Assembly: GCA_036924085.1 (NCBI GenBank)
Contig: JAVGWX010000004.1
Location: forward strand, 36,647,293-36,711,292
From: Ariolimax columbianus
Lineage: Eukaryota > Mollusca > Gastropoda > Stylommatophora > Arionidae
Length of the DNA: 64,000 bases
Direction: 5' to 3'
Positions 22,226 through 33,790 of this stretch are shown here, piece after piece (within the stretch, counting starts at the first letter, position 1; each line of letters opens with the position of its first letter). The translations under genes were made by a program, and so were the position numbers. A model generated the notes under the pieces. The model ran no database searches. It saw only the letters and a program-made list of their open reading frames with translations, and was not told the origin of the DNA.

Positions 22226-22592
22226 GGCAAAATATACTGATCAGTCATGTTAGTTAGGGTCAGGCAAAATAAACTGATCAGACATGTTAACTAGGGTCAA
22301 GCAAAATATACTGGCCAAGAGCATCACCTTGGCGTCCTCGTAGCTCTCCCATGAAACGGGCTGTTTTCATGGTAGCCTGGCTAACGAAGTGAAAATCGAA
22401 GTGATCCCCGTAGTAGTGAGCGACACGCAGATGAAGCTGAGCGTAGTACAACCGCCTGGAGGACCCCGGCTCACCTTCATCAGCACGTTTGGGATGTGAG
22501 GAAAGGTACGACAACCCGCTACTTGACGCCCTTTTCAGAGCGCGCAAAAGAGTAAATCTACTCATTTTGGGCACTTTACCAACAACAATGGT
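22226..22592 (+). mobile_element. VNTR-headed dispersed element, copy 2
   Basis: Two 37-bp units with CTGATCAG(A/T)CATGTTA lead into the body landmarks: GGCTGTTTTCATGGTAGCC, GTGATCCCCGTAGTAGTG, GGGATGTGAGGAAAG and TCATTTTGGGCACTTTACC. It ends in AACAACAA. The 25-bp array at its left makes this copy about 1.2 kb in all. Confidence 0.85.
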
Positions 22593-22679
22593 GCGTATAA
22601 TATCTCTCTATCTCTATCTCTTCTTGATATCTCTATATCTCCATATATATAGAAATCAAGATTCACACAAAAATTATAA

Positions 22680-23395
22680 TATTGAGCGCCAGTGTCAAGT
22701 CCGTATTGATGTACGGAGCGGAGACATGGAGAGAGACTAAGGTCATACATCAAAGACTCCAGTCCTTCGTTAACAGATGCCTTGGAAGGATAACGGGCAT
22801 AAATTGGCAGGAAATGGTGAGGAATGAAGACCTGTTTGAAAGGAGCCAACAACAGCCATTGGAGCAACAAATTAAGAGAAGAAAATCGGTATGGATAGGA
22901 CATACTATGCGGAAGGCACAGTCTAACATAGCCAGACAGGCTCTTACATGGAATTCTCAGGGAAAAAGAGAGAGAGAGAGGTAGATCCAAAAATACGTGG
23001 AGAATAGAATGTGAGAATTAGCTAAAATTAAATAATGACACCTGGAGAGAGGCAGAAAGAGTAAATAATGACACCTGGAGAGAGGCAGAAAGAGTAAATA
23101 ATGACACCTGGAGAGAGGCAGAAAGAGTAAATAATGACACCTGGAGAGAGGCAGAAAGAGTAAATAATGACACCTGGAGAGGCAGAAAGAGTAAATAATG
23201 ACACCTGGAGAGAGGCAGAAAGAGTAAATAATGACACCTGGAGAGAGGCAGAAAGAGTAAATAATGACACCTGGAGAGAGGCAGAAAGAGTAAATAATGA
23301 CACCTGGAGAGAGGCAGAAAGACCAGCCCAGGACTGTGTATGCTGGTGAGATGTTGTCGATGGCCTATGCACCGAGAGGGGCGACGGGCTTTGAT
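22680..23395 (+). pseudogene. RTE-type RT C-terminal relic carrying an in-frame array
   Basis: The frame reads SVKSVLMYGAETWRETK, LQSFVNRCLGRITGINWQ, WIGHTMRK and ARQALTWNSQGKR, the RTE post-RT domain. A 33-bp array (23029-23322) follows. After it AQDCVCW, VVDGLCTERGDGL completes the usual C-terminus. The ancestral order is therefore kept on both sides of the array. A stop at 22982 and small shifts disable it. A (GATT)n tract at 23392-23418 closes it. Confidence 0.82.
23029..23322. repeat. 33-bp minisatellite from RTE coding sequence
   Basis: Nine units of TAAATAATGACACCTGG plus AGAGAGGCAGAAAGAG start at 23029, 23062, 23095, 23128, 23161, 23192, 23225, 23258 and 23291. One unit lacks two bases. 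A unit reads NDTWREAERVN in the LINE frame, so 33 bp equals eleven codons of the C-terminal domain. Confidence 0.97.
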
Positions 23396-23418
23396 TGATT
23401 GATTGATTGATTGATTGA

Positions 23419-23769
23419 ATGGTGTGTATATTTCTGCTGTGTTGGTCATCGTGTGTGGTCCAACATGACCTTTCCTCTACAATTTTTTACGTATATGGAT
23501 AAGGTGGCCAATTGGCTTGGATTTCGTTCTCCTGCAAGGGGTGGGGGGCGGGGCGGTGGGGGGGGGGGCATGGTTCGGTTAGGACCTAAGTTCTTGTTTT
23601 CTTGTGTAAATCATAAACCTAGTATGCACACTATGCTGTGACTGTGGGGGAAAACGGTTATTATTTCCTCAGTCATATTTTTTTTAAATGTACCGAAAGT
23701 TTTTTTTGTATCTCGATAGTTTATTCCAGGGATAATTCTGTTTTCCTTCCACTTTTCTTTTCTATTTTT
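23419..23769. other. unassigned DNA with G-rich tract
   Basis: A G-rich run at about 23537-23570 could form a G-quadruplex. Nothing else is recognised. Confidence 0.5.
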
Positions 23770-23930
23770 TTCCGCTCCATCCGCGTTTAGCCGCTTTCCT
23801 GCATTCATGTTTCCCCACTACAAAGAGGAAGAGACTCCTTTGATGTTTTCTCCTGTCGCAATTTTTCAATTCCTTTGCACTTGTGTTTGGAGTGTTGCCC
23901 AATGACGCCTCCGCTCCACCCCGTCCTAAT
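23770..23930 (-). pseudogene. unrecognised coding-like repeat, copy 2
   Basis: An open minus-strand stretch includes SLGNTPNTSAKELKNCDRRK and HECRKAAKRGW. It parallels 20830-20990 at the protein level. No function can be assigned. Confidence 0.5.
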
Positions 23931-24484
23931 TTATGCTTTGAAACTTCCAGATCAGTGTTGATATGTTGATGAGCCAGCCCGTGGACATCTTCGTTCATAA
24001 CTCTCATCGTGTGGATGTGTGGCTAGCACACGTTCTTGACGTCCTGATACAACAATTCATTAGTAGCAACGCTGCTAAGTAAATCTAGCTACTCACTCTA
24101 CCACCCTCTTCTGTCTGCAAGAGGGTTTACCTTAACGAGAACTCCTCTACTCAAAACTGCTCAAATATTTCACAGTTCAGTGGGGGCGGACATGGATCTG
24201 AAACCACGCGAATAGAGACAAAGAGTAGTGTGGTTGGAGTTGATTTCTCGCGGTAAAGGTACAGAATTTGAATCTCCTATCTCAACACGCTCCAGTCTAT
24301 CCAGCTGTTAAACGTTAAATGACATTTTGTTAGGAGGACAATGCGGCGAGGAAGGGAACTGGCTACTCCACGGGAAGATAAGTTGAGACTTTGTAAAACG
24401 ATAAATAACATTTCCAATTCCGTCGACAGTGGGCGATGTGAAACAACATTTACTTTGTTAGAGCAGATGAGAGAAATAATACTT
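23931..24484. other. unassigned DNA
   Basis: No supported feature. Confidence 0.5.
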
Positions 24485-24832
24485 CTTCTTCGTCTTCGTC
24501 TTTCGTTCTCAATCTCCCACTACCAAGCCCTGAAAGGGCTTAAGTAGCAGAATGTAGTCCAGAGAACGGAATGCGTTGTGTCGTAGTTTACAGCTTGGCT
24601 GCGATATTTGCACCTTTCGGACCAACACATCCGACTTCAGCAACCATTTTTCGAGTACCGGGTTAGCATTCCCTCTTCGATCCCTTCTCCTTAGCCAGTC
24701 TGCCTACTGCAGCCCGTTATCCAGGATCACCGCGTGGAGGTGCAGAAGGGTCTTGGCAGCTTTGGTTCGCTGGCCCTGACGCTAGCAGTCAGCTATGGGT
24801 CGCTGACCACTGCAGCTCATGCGCTGCTCAGC
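24485..24832 (-). mobile_element. GAA-tailed SINE-like element, full length
   Basis: The plus strand reads CTTCTTCTTCGTCTTCG, CTCAATCTCCCACTACC, GCGATATTTGCACCTTTCG, CCAACACATCCGACTTCAGC, TTAGCCAGTCTGCC, then GGTTCGCTGGCCCTGACGC and GCTCATGCGCTGCTCAGC. All family landmarks are present, so this and 56938-57235 give the best idea of the full element, about 300-350 bp. Confidence 0.75.
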
Positions 24833-24869
24833 GTTACTATAGAGTAGACGAAGAGAAAAAAAACACAAA

Positions 24870-25101
24870 TATGGGTAAATGGAGAGAAGTACATTACATA
24901 GGTAAATTACGATAAATAACACGTCATAAGGTAGATGGAAAGAAGCAACACATTAAAAATTAGATGGAGAGAAATAACACATTAAAAGCTAGATGGAGAG
25001 AAATAACACGTTATTTTGGGTAAATAAAGAAGGAAGAGAAATAATACATTATAGCGTATAAGAAGAGAAAAAATATATTATAGAGTCAATCGATATATAT
25101 A

Positions 25102-25189
<88 letters not shown>

Positions 25190-25620
25190 CGGTAGAGGAA
25201 GAGAAATAATATATTTTACCATAGAAAGAGAGAAAAAATACATTATTTTGAGTAGATGGACAGAAATAACACCATATTTTAATTATATGGACAGACATAA
25301 CACCTTATTTTGGGTATATGGAAAGAAATAACATGTTACTTTGAGTAAATGGACTGAAATAGCACGTTATTTTGAGTAGATGGACAGAACTAACAAGTTA
25401 TTTTGAGTAGATATACAGAAATGACGATTCTTTGGGTAAAGGACATAAGTAGCAGATTATTTTGGGTAGATGAACAGAAATAACACGTTATTTTGAGTAT
25501 ATAGACAGAAATAACATGTTTCTTTAGGTAAATGGACAGGAATAACACGTTATTTTGGTAGATGAACAGAAATAACACGTTATTTTGGGTAGATTGACAT
25601 TGGAGCAGATAACGAGACAA
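24870..25620. repeat. degenerate ~30-bp AT-rich array with (AT)n core
   Basis: About 20 diverged units contain AGAAATAACACGTTATTTTG and GTAGATGGACAG. A pure (AT)n run of about 95 bases sits at 25092-25187. Reading frames in this region follow the repeat. Confidence 0.8.
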
Positions 25621-25696
25621 ACCTTGATATCCTTATCTGAAAGTCCTGTACCCATTAACAGCTGGATAGACTGAAACGTGTTGAGGCATGGTATTC

Positions 25697-25950
25697 CACC
25701 CTGTCTTCTTCTTCTGCGTTCGTTCTCAATCTCCCGCTACCAAGCCCTGAAATGGGCTTTGCAAGATGTAGTCAGGAGAACAGAATGCGTTGTGTCGCTA
25801 GTTTACAGTTTGACTGCGATATTTGCACTTTTCGGTCCTTCTGCGTTCGTTTTCAATCTCCCACTACCAAACTCTGAAAGGGCTTAAGTAGCAGAATGTA
25901 GTCTAGAAACCTTTCGGTACGACACACCGTCTTCGGCAGACTTCCACCCT
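25697..25950 (-). mobile_element. GAA-tailed SINE-like element, 3' part with internal duplication
   Basis: CTTCTTCTTCTGCGTTCG is the mirror of GAACGCAGAAGAAGAAG, nearly the LINE D tail. TCAATCTCCCGCTACC and GCGATATTTGCACTTTTCGG follow. The first part then repeats from 25848 (TCTGCGTTCGTTTTCAATC), showing an internal duplication. Confidence 0.75.
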
Positions 25951-26600
25951 GTATCTCTCATGATTCGAATCATCCTAATCGGCAGCTCTAGTTCTATGGC
26001 TCGGGTTCATGTCCCTTCTCGCTTGACTGGGACAAATGATATAACACGTCTTTAATATGGTGAAACTCTCGTGAAGATATGATGATGATGTTCATCCATC
26101 ACGTACATTGAAGACCACTCTATTACCTCAGCCATGTGGACAATCTTTCCATTTTGTTCTGCTCGCTGAAATGAGTGACGCGCAATGATTTGGATTAAAG
26201 TGAGCAAGTTTTGCGGAATATGTCAACCTCACTCTCTTGTCGTGAGCTATATTTGACCAGCGGCAAGACATTATGAAGACGACTAGAGATAAATAGCACA
26301 GGATGCAGATTTTTACTTAAGGTTTTCTCCTAAGGCGTAACCCGTAAACAGGTATTCCGAAAGACAGCGGGGGTGTGGCATCTAAAAGGTTGTGAATGTA
26401 GCATGACCAGGACCAAATCTCTAGGTTCATAGCGAGTGGCACAGAAATAATGTTCCAGATATTCACAAACTGTTGCCACAAGGTGAGAGTCAAAGCCATC
26501 CACATAGTGATAAAGTCACTATAATTTATCCGTTTTGCTTGTAACCACATAAGCTATCTGAGCTAGTCCCGACAAATTGTGATGACGCAAGCCGTTATAA
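25951..26600. other. unassigned DNA
   Basis: No supported feature; the small open stretch at 26317-26550 has no recognisable motif. Confidence 0.5.
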
Positions 26601-26605
26601 TTTTA

Positions 26606-27703
26606 TGTCTGCCTCCTCGAATGCTCCTGCCCCTCCGTTCTGTGTAGTGTTTGTTACAGAACCGTCGGTGTATGCATGGGTCCAGTCCATTCTTGGGTAG
26701 TTTTTCGATATAAAGCTTAGGGTAGTATCTCTCCTTTCTTTTTCAGTCTGGCAGTTTTTGTTTCCAATACCTGGTATATTTTCTACCACCTCTGGAAATA
26801 TATCCTGCCTCCATGTAGGTTTTCGTACAGTAGTGATGGGCTTTGGTGTTGTTAGTGCGTTTATGGGATCTTCGTGCGTCTTTGCTTTGGCTATTTCTGC
26901 AAAGTTTCTCCGCTATAGTTTCCCATTTCCGAAATTGTTTAGTCTCTGGTGCATTGGGTGGTCAGTCAGTCTTCGGAGTTTCTCTGACTGCAGCTGGGCT
27001 CTGCAGTCTCTTCTATCGGTCATGGATTGCAGCTTTGTAATCCTTTCAAGTTCTACAATTGGCGTTGACTTCATGCCTCCTGTTATAACTCTCATGGCTT
27101 GGTTTTGGAGTTTGTTAACTTTATCGAAGTTCGCCTTTGCTGCTGTTGTCCATGCCGCAATGCCATACTCGAGAACTGGTCTCACTCTTCCAGTGTACAG
27201 TTTCTTAAGTATACTTTCGTCTGCTCCCCAGCTTGTGCCAGCAAGTTTCCTCATGATTGCCATTCTTTCTCTGGCTCTCATTCGGTTTCTCTCGATGTGA
27301 CTTTTCCATGTCATGCGCCGGTCAAATGTGACTCCCAGATAGTTTGGGTTGTCGTTTGGCTGCAGGAATTTGCCATTTAGACTTAATTTGGTGTTTTGGG
27401 GTTTGATTGAAAGCGAGAATATTGTACATGTGGTTTTCTCCTCGTTTATTTTGACCAGCCATGAGTTCGCCCACTCTTCCAGCGATGTTAGAGCCTGCTG
27501 CATCCGATTTCTTGCTATGGTGAGATTTTTTTCAGAGGTCCACATAGCCAGATCGTCTGCAAACATCGAGCTATGGACTCTTCTTGGTATATTCTCTGTA
27601 ATGTCGTTTATATACACCAGGAAGAGTGTGGGTGAAAGTACTCCCCCTTGGGGTACTCCCTGCTCGAGTGTCACATTTTTGCTCATCTGCCCTTGTACTT
27701 GGA
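26606..27703 (-). mobile_element. I-type LINE copy B, truncated and internally deleted
   Basis: From 27703 the minus strand begins VQGQMSKNVTLEQGVPQGGV, continues through SMFADDLAMW and PVLEYGIAAW, and has a single AAG-to-TAG stop at 26913. RNase H starts with HAYTDGSV. It then jumps after NGGAGAF directly to EEAD, which in copy D lies some 100 residues further on. Homology ends at about 26606 with no GAA tail. Both ends are therefore lost and the rest is nearly undamaged. Confidence 0.9.
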
Positions 27704-27774
27704 GAGAATGTTTGATTGAGTGCATTAATAAACGTAGGCTCTTTTGGGGCTACTAATAAACCTTCCATATCAAG

Positions 27775-29540
27775 CTAGGAAGGAACCCATCAAGACGTGA
27801 AGGAAACCACCAAGACGTCAAGGAAACCATCAAGATGTGAAGGAAAGCATCAAGCTATGAAGGAAACCATCAAGATGTGAAGGAACCCATCAAGATGTAA
27901 AGGAACCCATCAAGATGTGAAGGAACCCATTAATATGTGAAGGAACCCATTCAGATGTGAAGGAAACCATCAGGCTATGAAAGAACCCATCAAACAATGA
28001 AGGAAACCATTAAGCTATGAAGGAACCCATCAATTTGTGAAGGAACCCATCAAGATGTGAAGGAAACCATCAACATATGAAGGAAGAGTATCAAGATGTG
28101 AAGGAAGAATATCAAAACTATCAAGATGTGAAGGAAGACTATCCAAGATGTGATGGAAGACTATCAAGATATGAATGAACCTTTCAGGATGTGAAAGAAA
28201 ACATAAAGCTATAAAAAGAACCATCAAGATCCGAAGGAATCCATGAAGTTATGAAGGAAACCATCAAGAGATGGAAGAAACCATCAAGCTATGAAGGAAC
28301 ATATCAAGATGCATAGGAAACCATAAAGCTATGGATGAAACCATCAAGCTATGGAAGAAACCATCAAGCTATGAAGGAACCCATCAAGCTATGAAGGAAC
28401 CCATCAAGCTATGGAGGAACCCACCAAGATGTGGAGGAACCAATCAAGATGTGAAGGAACCCATCAAGCTATGAAGGAAACTATCAAAATGGAAAGGAAT
28501 CCAACAAAGATGTGAAGGGAACTAAAAACATGTGAAGGAACCCACAAAGATGTGAAGGAAACCATCAGGATGTGGAGGAGCACATCAAGCTATAGAATAA
28601 ACAATCAAGATGTGAAGGGAACCATCAAGATGTGAAGGGAACCATCAAGATGTGAAGGAAACCATCAAGATGTGAAGGGAACCATCAAGATGTGAAGGGA
28701 ACCATCAAGATGTGAAGGGAACCATCAAGATGTGAAGGGAACCATCAAGATGTGAAGGAATTTATATCAAGATGTGGAGGAAACATCAAGTTGTGAAGGG
28801 AACTATCAAGCTATGAAGGAAACCATCAAGATGTGGAAGACCCTATCAAGATGTGGAGGAATCCATCAAGCTATGAAGGAACCCATCAAGATGTGGAAGA
28901 CCCTATCAAGATGTGGAGGAATCCATCAAGCTATGAAGGTACCCATCAAGATGTGGAGGAAACATCAAGTTGTGAAGGGAACTATCAAGCTATGAAGGAA
29001 ACCATCAAGATGTGAAGGAACCCATCAACATGTGAAGGAAGAGTATCAACATGTGACGGAAGACTATCAAGATGTGAAGGAAACTATCAGGCTATGGAGG
29101 AAACTATCAAGATGGGGAAAAACTATAAAGATGGAAAGGAAACTATCAAGATGTGAAAGAAACTATCAGGCTATAGAACAAACTTTCAAGATGTGAAGAA
29201 AACTATCAAGATGTGGAAAAAACTATCAAGACGTGAAGGTAACTATCAAGACGTGAAGGCAACTATCAAGATGTTAAATTAACTATCAAGATGTGAAGGT
29301 AACTATCAAGATGTGAAGGCAACTATCAAGATGTGCAGCCAACTATCAAGATGTTAAGGCAACTATCCAGGTGTTAAATTAACTATCAGGATGTGATGGT
29401 AACTATCAAGATCAGAGATCAGGACACTATCGAGCTACGAAGGCAAACTATCAAGATCAAAGATAAAGACACTATTGATGTATGAAGATCAGAGATCAGG
29501 ACACTATCATGATATAAAGGTAACTATCAACATCTAAACG
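27775..29540. repeat. 20-bp satellite-like array
   Basis: Roughly 88 units of AACCATCAAGATGTGAAGG(A/G) alternate with variants AAGCTATGAAGGAA and AAACTATCAAGAT. A homogeneous block lies at 28610-28760. The same units resume at 31431-31475 on the other side of VNTR element copy 3, so that element landed inside the array. Confidence 0.95.
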
Positions 29541-31430
29541 GGAGTGGAAGAGTAACGTCTGGTCAGTAAAAATATACTGATCAGACATGTTAGGTAGGGT
29601 CAGGCAAAATATACTGATCAGACATGTTAGGTAGGGTCAGGCAAAATATACTGATCAGACATGTTAGGTAGGGTCAGGCAAAATATACTGATCAGACATG
29701 TTAGGTAGGGTCAGGCAAAATATGCTGATCAGACATGTTAGGTAGGGTCAGGCAAAATATACTGATCAGACATGTTAGGTAGGGTCAGGCAAAATATACT
29801 GATCAGACATGTTAGGTAGGGTCAGGCAAAATATACTGATCAGACATGTTAGGTAGGGTCAGGCAAAATATACTGATCAGACATGTTAGGTAGGGTCAGG
29901 CAAAATATGCTGATCAGACATGTTAGGTAGGGTCAGGCAAAATATGCTGATCAGACATGTTAGGTAGGGTCAGGCAAAATATGCTGATCAGACATGTTAG
30001 GTAGGGTCAGGCAAAATATACTGATCAGACATGTTAGGTAGGGTCAGGCAAAATATACTGATCAGACATGTTAGGTAGGGTCAGGTAAAATATGCTGATC
30101 AGACATGTTAGGTAGGGTCAGGCAAAATATGCTGATCAGACATGTTAGGTAGGGTCAGGCAAAATATGCTGATCAGACATGTTAGGTAGGGTCAGGCAAA
30201 ATATGCTGATCAGACATGTTAGGTAGGGTCAGGCAAAATATGCTGATCAGACATGTTAGGTAGAGTCAGGCAAAATATGCTGATCAGACATGTTAGGTAG
30301 GGTCAGGCAAAATATGCTGATCAGACATGTTAGGTAGGGTCAGGCAAAATATGCTGATCAGACATGTTAGGTAGGGTCAGGCAAAATATGCTGATCAGAC
30401 ATGTTAGGTAGGGGCAGGCAAAATATGCTGATCAGACATGTTAGGTAGGGGCAGGCAAAATATACTGATCAGACATGTTAGGTAGGGTCAGGCAAAATAT
30501 GCTGATCAAACATGTTAGGTAGGGTCAGGCAAAATATGCTGATCAGACATGTTAGGTAGGGTCAGGCAAAATATGCTGATCAGACATGTTAGGTAGGGTC
30601 AGGCAAAATATGCTGATCAGACATGTTAGGTAGGGTCAGGCAAAATATGCTGATCAGACATGTTAGGTAGGGTCAGGCAAAATATACTGATCAGACATGT
30701 TAGGTAGGGTCAGGCAAAATATGCTGATCAGACATGTTAGGTAGGATCAGGCAAAATATGCTGATCAGACATGTTAGGTAGGGTCAGGCAAAATATGCTG
30801 ATCAGACATGTTAGGTAGGGTCAGGCAAAATATGCTGATCAGACATGTTAGGTAGGGTCAGGCAAAATATGCTGATCAGACATGTTAGGTAGGGTCAGGC
30901 AAAATATGCTGATCAGACATGTTAGGTAGGGTCAGGCAAAATATACTGATCAGACATGTTAGGTAGGGTCAGGCAAAATATGCTGATCAGACATGTTAGG
31001 TAGGATCAGGCAAAATATGCTGATCAGACATGTTAGGTAGGGTCAGGCAAAATATGCTGATCAGACATGTTAGGTAGGGTCAGGCAAAATATGCTGATCA
31101 GACATGTTAGGTAGGGTCAGGCAAAATATGCTGGCCAAGACCCTCACCTCGACTTCCTTTTAGCCGCCCGTGGAAACGGGCTGTTTTCATGGCAGCCTGA
31201 CTAACAAGGTGATGGATCGACGTGATTCTCGTAGTAGTGAGCGACACGCAGATAAAACAAAGCATAGCACAACCGCCTGGAGGACCACGGTCTATCCTCA
31301 TCAGCTCTATTAGGATGTGAGGAAAGCTACTGCAACCAATCACTTAGCGTCCTATTCAGGGCGCACAAGTTAAAAATTCCACCTCATTTTGGGCATTCGA
31401 AACAACAACAACAACAACAACAACAACAAA
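29541..31430 (+). mobile_element. VNTR-headed dispersed element, copy 3, giant
   Basis: The head GAGTAACGTCTGGTCAG is followed by about 42 units of 37 bp, then a standard body of about 270 bp from GACCCTCACCTCG to GGGCATTCG. The tail is (CAA)n at 31400-31428. Body landmarks include GGCTGTTTTCATGGCAGCC and GATTCTCGTAGTAGTGAGC. At about 1.9 kb it is more than five times the size of copy 1, and the difference is wholly the array. Confidence 0.88.
29570..31125. repeat. 37-bp minisatellite (about 42 units)
   Basis: The unit is CTGATCAGACATGTTAGG plus TAGGGTCAGGCAAAATATG. Units are almost identical, with a few point variants such as TAGAGTC, TAGGATC and TAGGGGC. Here the unit reads GTTAGGTAGGG, whereas in copy 6 it reads GTTAGTCAGGG, so each array was homogenised separately. 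Each unit contains the palindromes CTGATCAG and ACATGT. Confidence 0.98.
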
Positions 31431-31589
31431 ATCAAGATCAGGATTCTATCGAGCTATGAAGATAACTTGCAGCTTTAAAGAGGGAATATCAGACAGGTGG
31501 ATCGAGAATTATAAGAACGCCTCAAATGATCTCCAAGCTGCACCCTCACCAGACTTAATCCCTTGCTCTATCTCAGCTGTTCCTGCCAC

Positions 31590-31800
31590 AGACTTCATCA
31601 AGCTGACATAAGGTGCGATTTCTCTGCCTTTCGGCCCAACATATCCGGTTTCAGCTAACTTTTTGGGGGATTTGGTCTGCCATCCTACCGTGATCGTTAT
31701 TCTCTTAGCCAGACTGCACTGGTACAGCCTGTTTTCAGGGCCGTCGCTTGAAAGCTGATGAGTCCCTAGCTTCTATTAGCCCCTTCACTGTCATGTATTT
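31590..31800 (-). mobile_element. GAA-SINE-like element, tail lost
   Basis: The stretch has CCTTTCGGCCCAACATATCC, TTAGCCAGACTGCACTGG, CCTGTTTTCAGGGCCG and CCCTAGCTTCTATTAGCC. These correspond to the middle and head of the family. The CTT end is missing. Confidence 0.6.
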
Positions 31801-33035
31801 TCGGCCCCAGACATCAGTTCCGTTTCTGCAAGGAAATAAGCTCCTGTACTTTTCCTATACTCCTATCGGAGATCAAATAGACTAGCTAGAAGGACGGACA
31901 GAAACCACTGTGGTGAAGACAATATAAACAAAGAGAGGGAGAGGAGGGGGGGGGGGAGAGAAAGGGGAGGGAGGAATTGACAGTAGCCGTGGAATGACTG
32001 GTGAACAAATAACTATCACTAAACGCGGCGTTTATTCCCAGTCCTCGAGCCCATTGGAAGAATTTGCAGATTTGAGGAATAAAGATAACACGTCATTGCA
32101 ATCGCCATGCAAAGTTAAGGTTTTTATTTTACCCCCGATTGAAATAGAAAACAACCAATGTCTTGTCGAGGTTTTGAACGTCGGCCTCGTCCTTTGATAA
32201 TAAACCTGGTATCGATAACAACAACGACAGGAAACTGTCTAATTAATTCTTCTTAACTAGATGAGACAGTATGGTCTATCTATATAACCAGGAATTACAT
32301 AAACGTCTGATTCAATGTATCAGAGAAACTAAGCCCCGACAACTGGACATCTCTACAAACCACCAAGCTCTTACAGCAGCTTAACAATTCAGATGTATCC
32401 ATTCATTATCCTGATTTCCCCGTCTCGAGCAGAGTTTCTACTGCGAACTTTGCTAAAGGAAACAGAACCGGGACGGGGGCCAGAGGGACTAGGTCTGAAG
32501 AGAAAACGAGAAACACAGGAGAATAGCCTGGAATATTTCCTGCTCGTTAGAGGCTATTAAGATGTCATTGGTTACGAGGTTACACGCGCAAACACACCGA
32601 TAACACAACACGGCTGTGTCTGGGAGATTAAACGAAGGTCGGAGAAAGAGAGGGAACAGTGCTACTAGCTAGATGTAGCAGGACAGGGGGCTGAGGTGGA
32701 AGGGTCGGGATGTCAATAAGCAATTCAGGTATGAACGTCTAATTCTGATAATAGTTTCCCCAAAATCGTAGTTTTTTAAAATAGGGCAAGTGAGAGATTT
32801 TAACTTTCTGAGGGTCACGGGACCTGGGAATCTAATAGGCACAGCAACCTAACTTGTGTAAAAACAATTGCTTATAAAACCATACAAATAATTAGACACA
32901 AGATTCATATAAGCTGAATTAGGGTATTTCCAAATGTAGTGTTTGGACCAAAGCTCCACCAATCGGGGTAAAGTCTATGACTGTATGTAATTGAGAGATT
33001 AGCAGGTGTTGACATCACACTCCCTGTTTGGGACG
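31801..33035. other. unassigned DNA
   Basis: A GA/G-rich microsatellite lies at about 31930-31975. No gene or repeat is recognised in the remaining 1.1 kb. Confidence 0.5.
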
Positions 33036-33039
33036 ACAT

Positions 33040-33275
33040 AAAAAGCCCACTGCATCATCCAACTTGCCGAAGTGCGACTAGCGAGAACGATGTGAAAGGC
33101 TAGCAACATCATAATGCAAAACAAACTGCTACAGAAACCAGTGCCATAGGAGTGCGCAAGATACTTTGTCGCAGTGTTCTAGTTATGGACCTTCTACACC
33201 GGTCAGCCTATACTTCATAAAGAGCGAAATTGAGAAGAAGACGAAGAAGAAGAAGAAAAGAAGAAGAAGAAACGA
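33040..33275 (+). mobile_element. RTE 5'-end relic followed by GAA tract
   Basis: GGCTAGCAACATCATAATGC and CTACAGAAACCAGTGCC match the blocks at 13.8 kb and, antisense, 51.2 kb. The segment ends in GAAGAAGACGAAGAAGAAG (33235-33273). I cannot tell whether the GAA run is a retroposon tail or a separate microsatellite. Confidence 0.45.
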
Positions 33276-33376
33276 CAGATAACGAGTGATAGGAATATCA
33301 TTTTCAAGCTTCGCTAATGCCGAGTTTGATAAATAAATATGTCTATTTCAAATGATGGAATAGTTGAGTTCAGTAA

Positions 33377-33790
33377 ACGCTGACTAGAGGTTGTCAAGTC
33401 TCTTCTGTTTATAGGTTGAGGTTACAAAACGCTGACTAGAAGTTATCAAGTCTCTTTTGTTTATAGGTTGAGGTTACAAAACGCTGACTAGAGGTTGTCA
33501 AGTCTCTTCTGTTTATAGGTTGAGGTTAGGAAACGCTGACTAGAGGTTGTCAAGTCTCTTCTGTTTATAGGTTGAGTTTACAAAACGCTGACTAGAAGTT
33601 ATCAAGTCTCTTCTGTTTATAGATTGAGGTTACAAAACGCTGACTAGAGGTTGTCAAGTCTCTTTTGTTTATAGATTGAGGTTAGGAAACGCTGACTAGA
33701 GGTTGTCAAGTCTCTTCTGTTTATTGGTTGAGTTTACAAAACGCTAACTAGAAATTATCAAGTCTCTTCTGTTTACAGAAATACCTTACG
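33377..33790. repeat. 52-bp minisatellite
   Basis: Eight units with ACGCTGACTAGAGGTTGTC and TCTTCTGTTTATAGGTTGAG occur at 33377, 33429, 33481, 33533, 33585, 33637, 33689 and 33741. Confidence 0.97.

Noticed and set aside
27571..27768. frames overlapping LINE B and D on other strands
   Set aside because: They are shadows of the LINE coding frame on the opposite strand or in another phase.
29570..31125. CRISPR-like array
   Set aside because: The 37-bp units are directly adjacent with no unique spacers, and the setting is eukaryotic.
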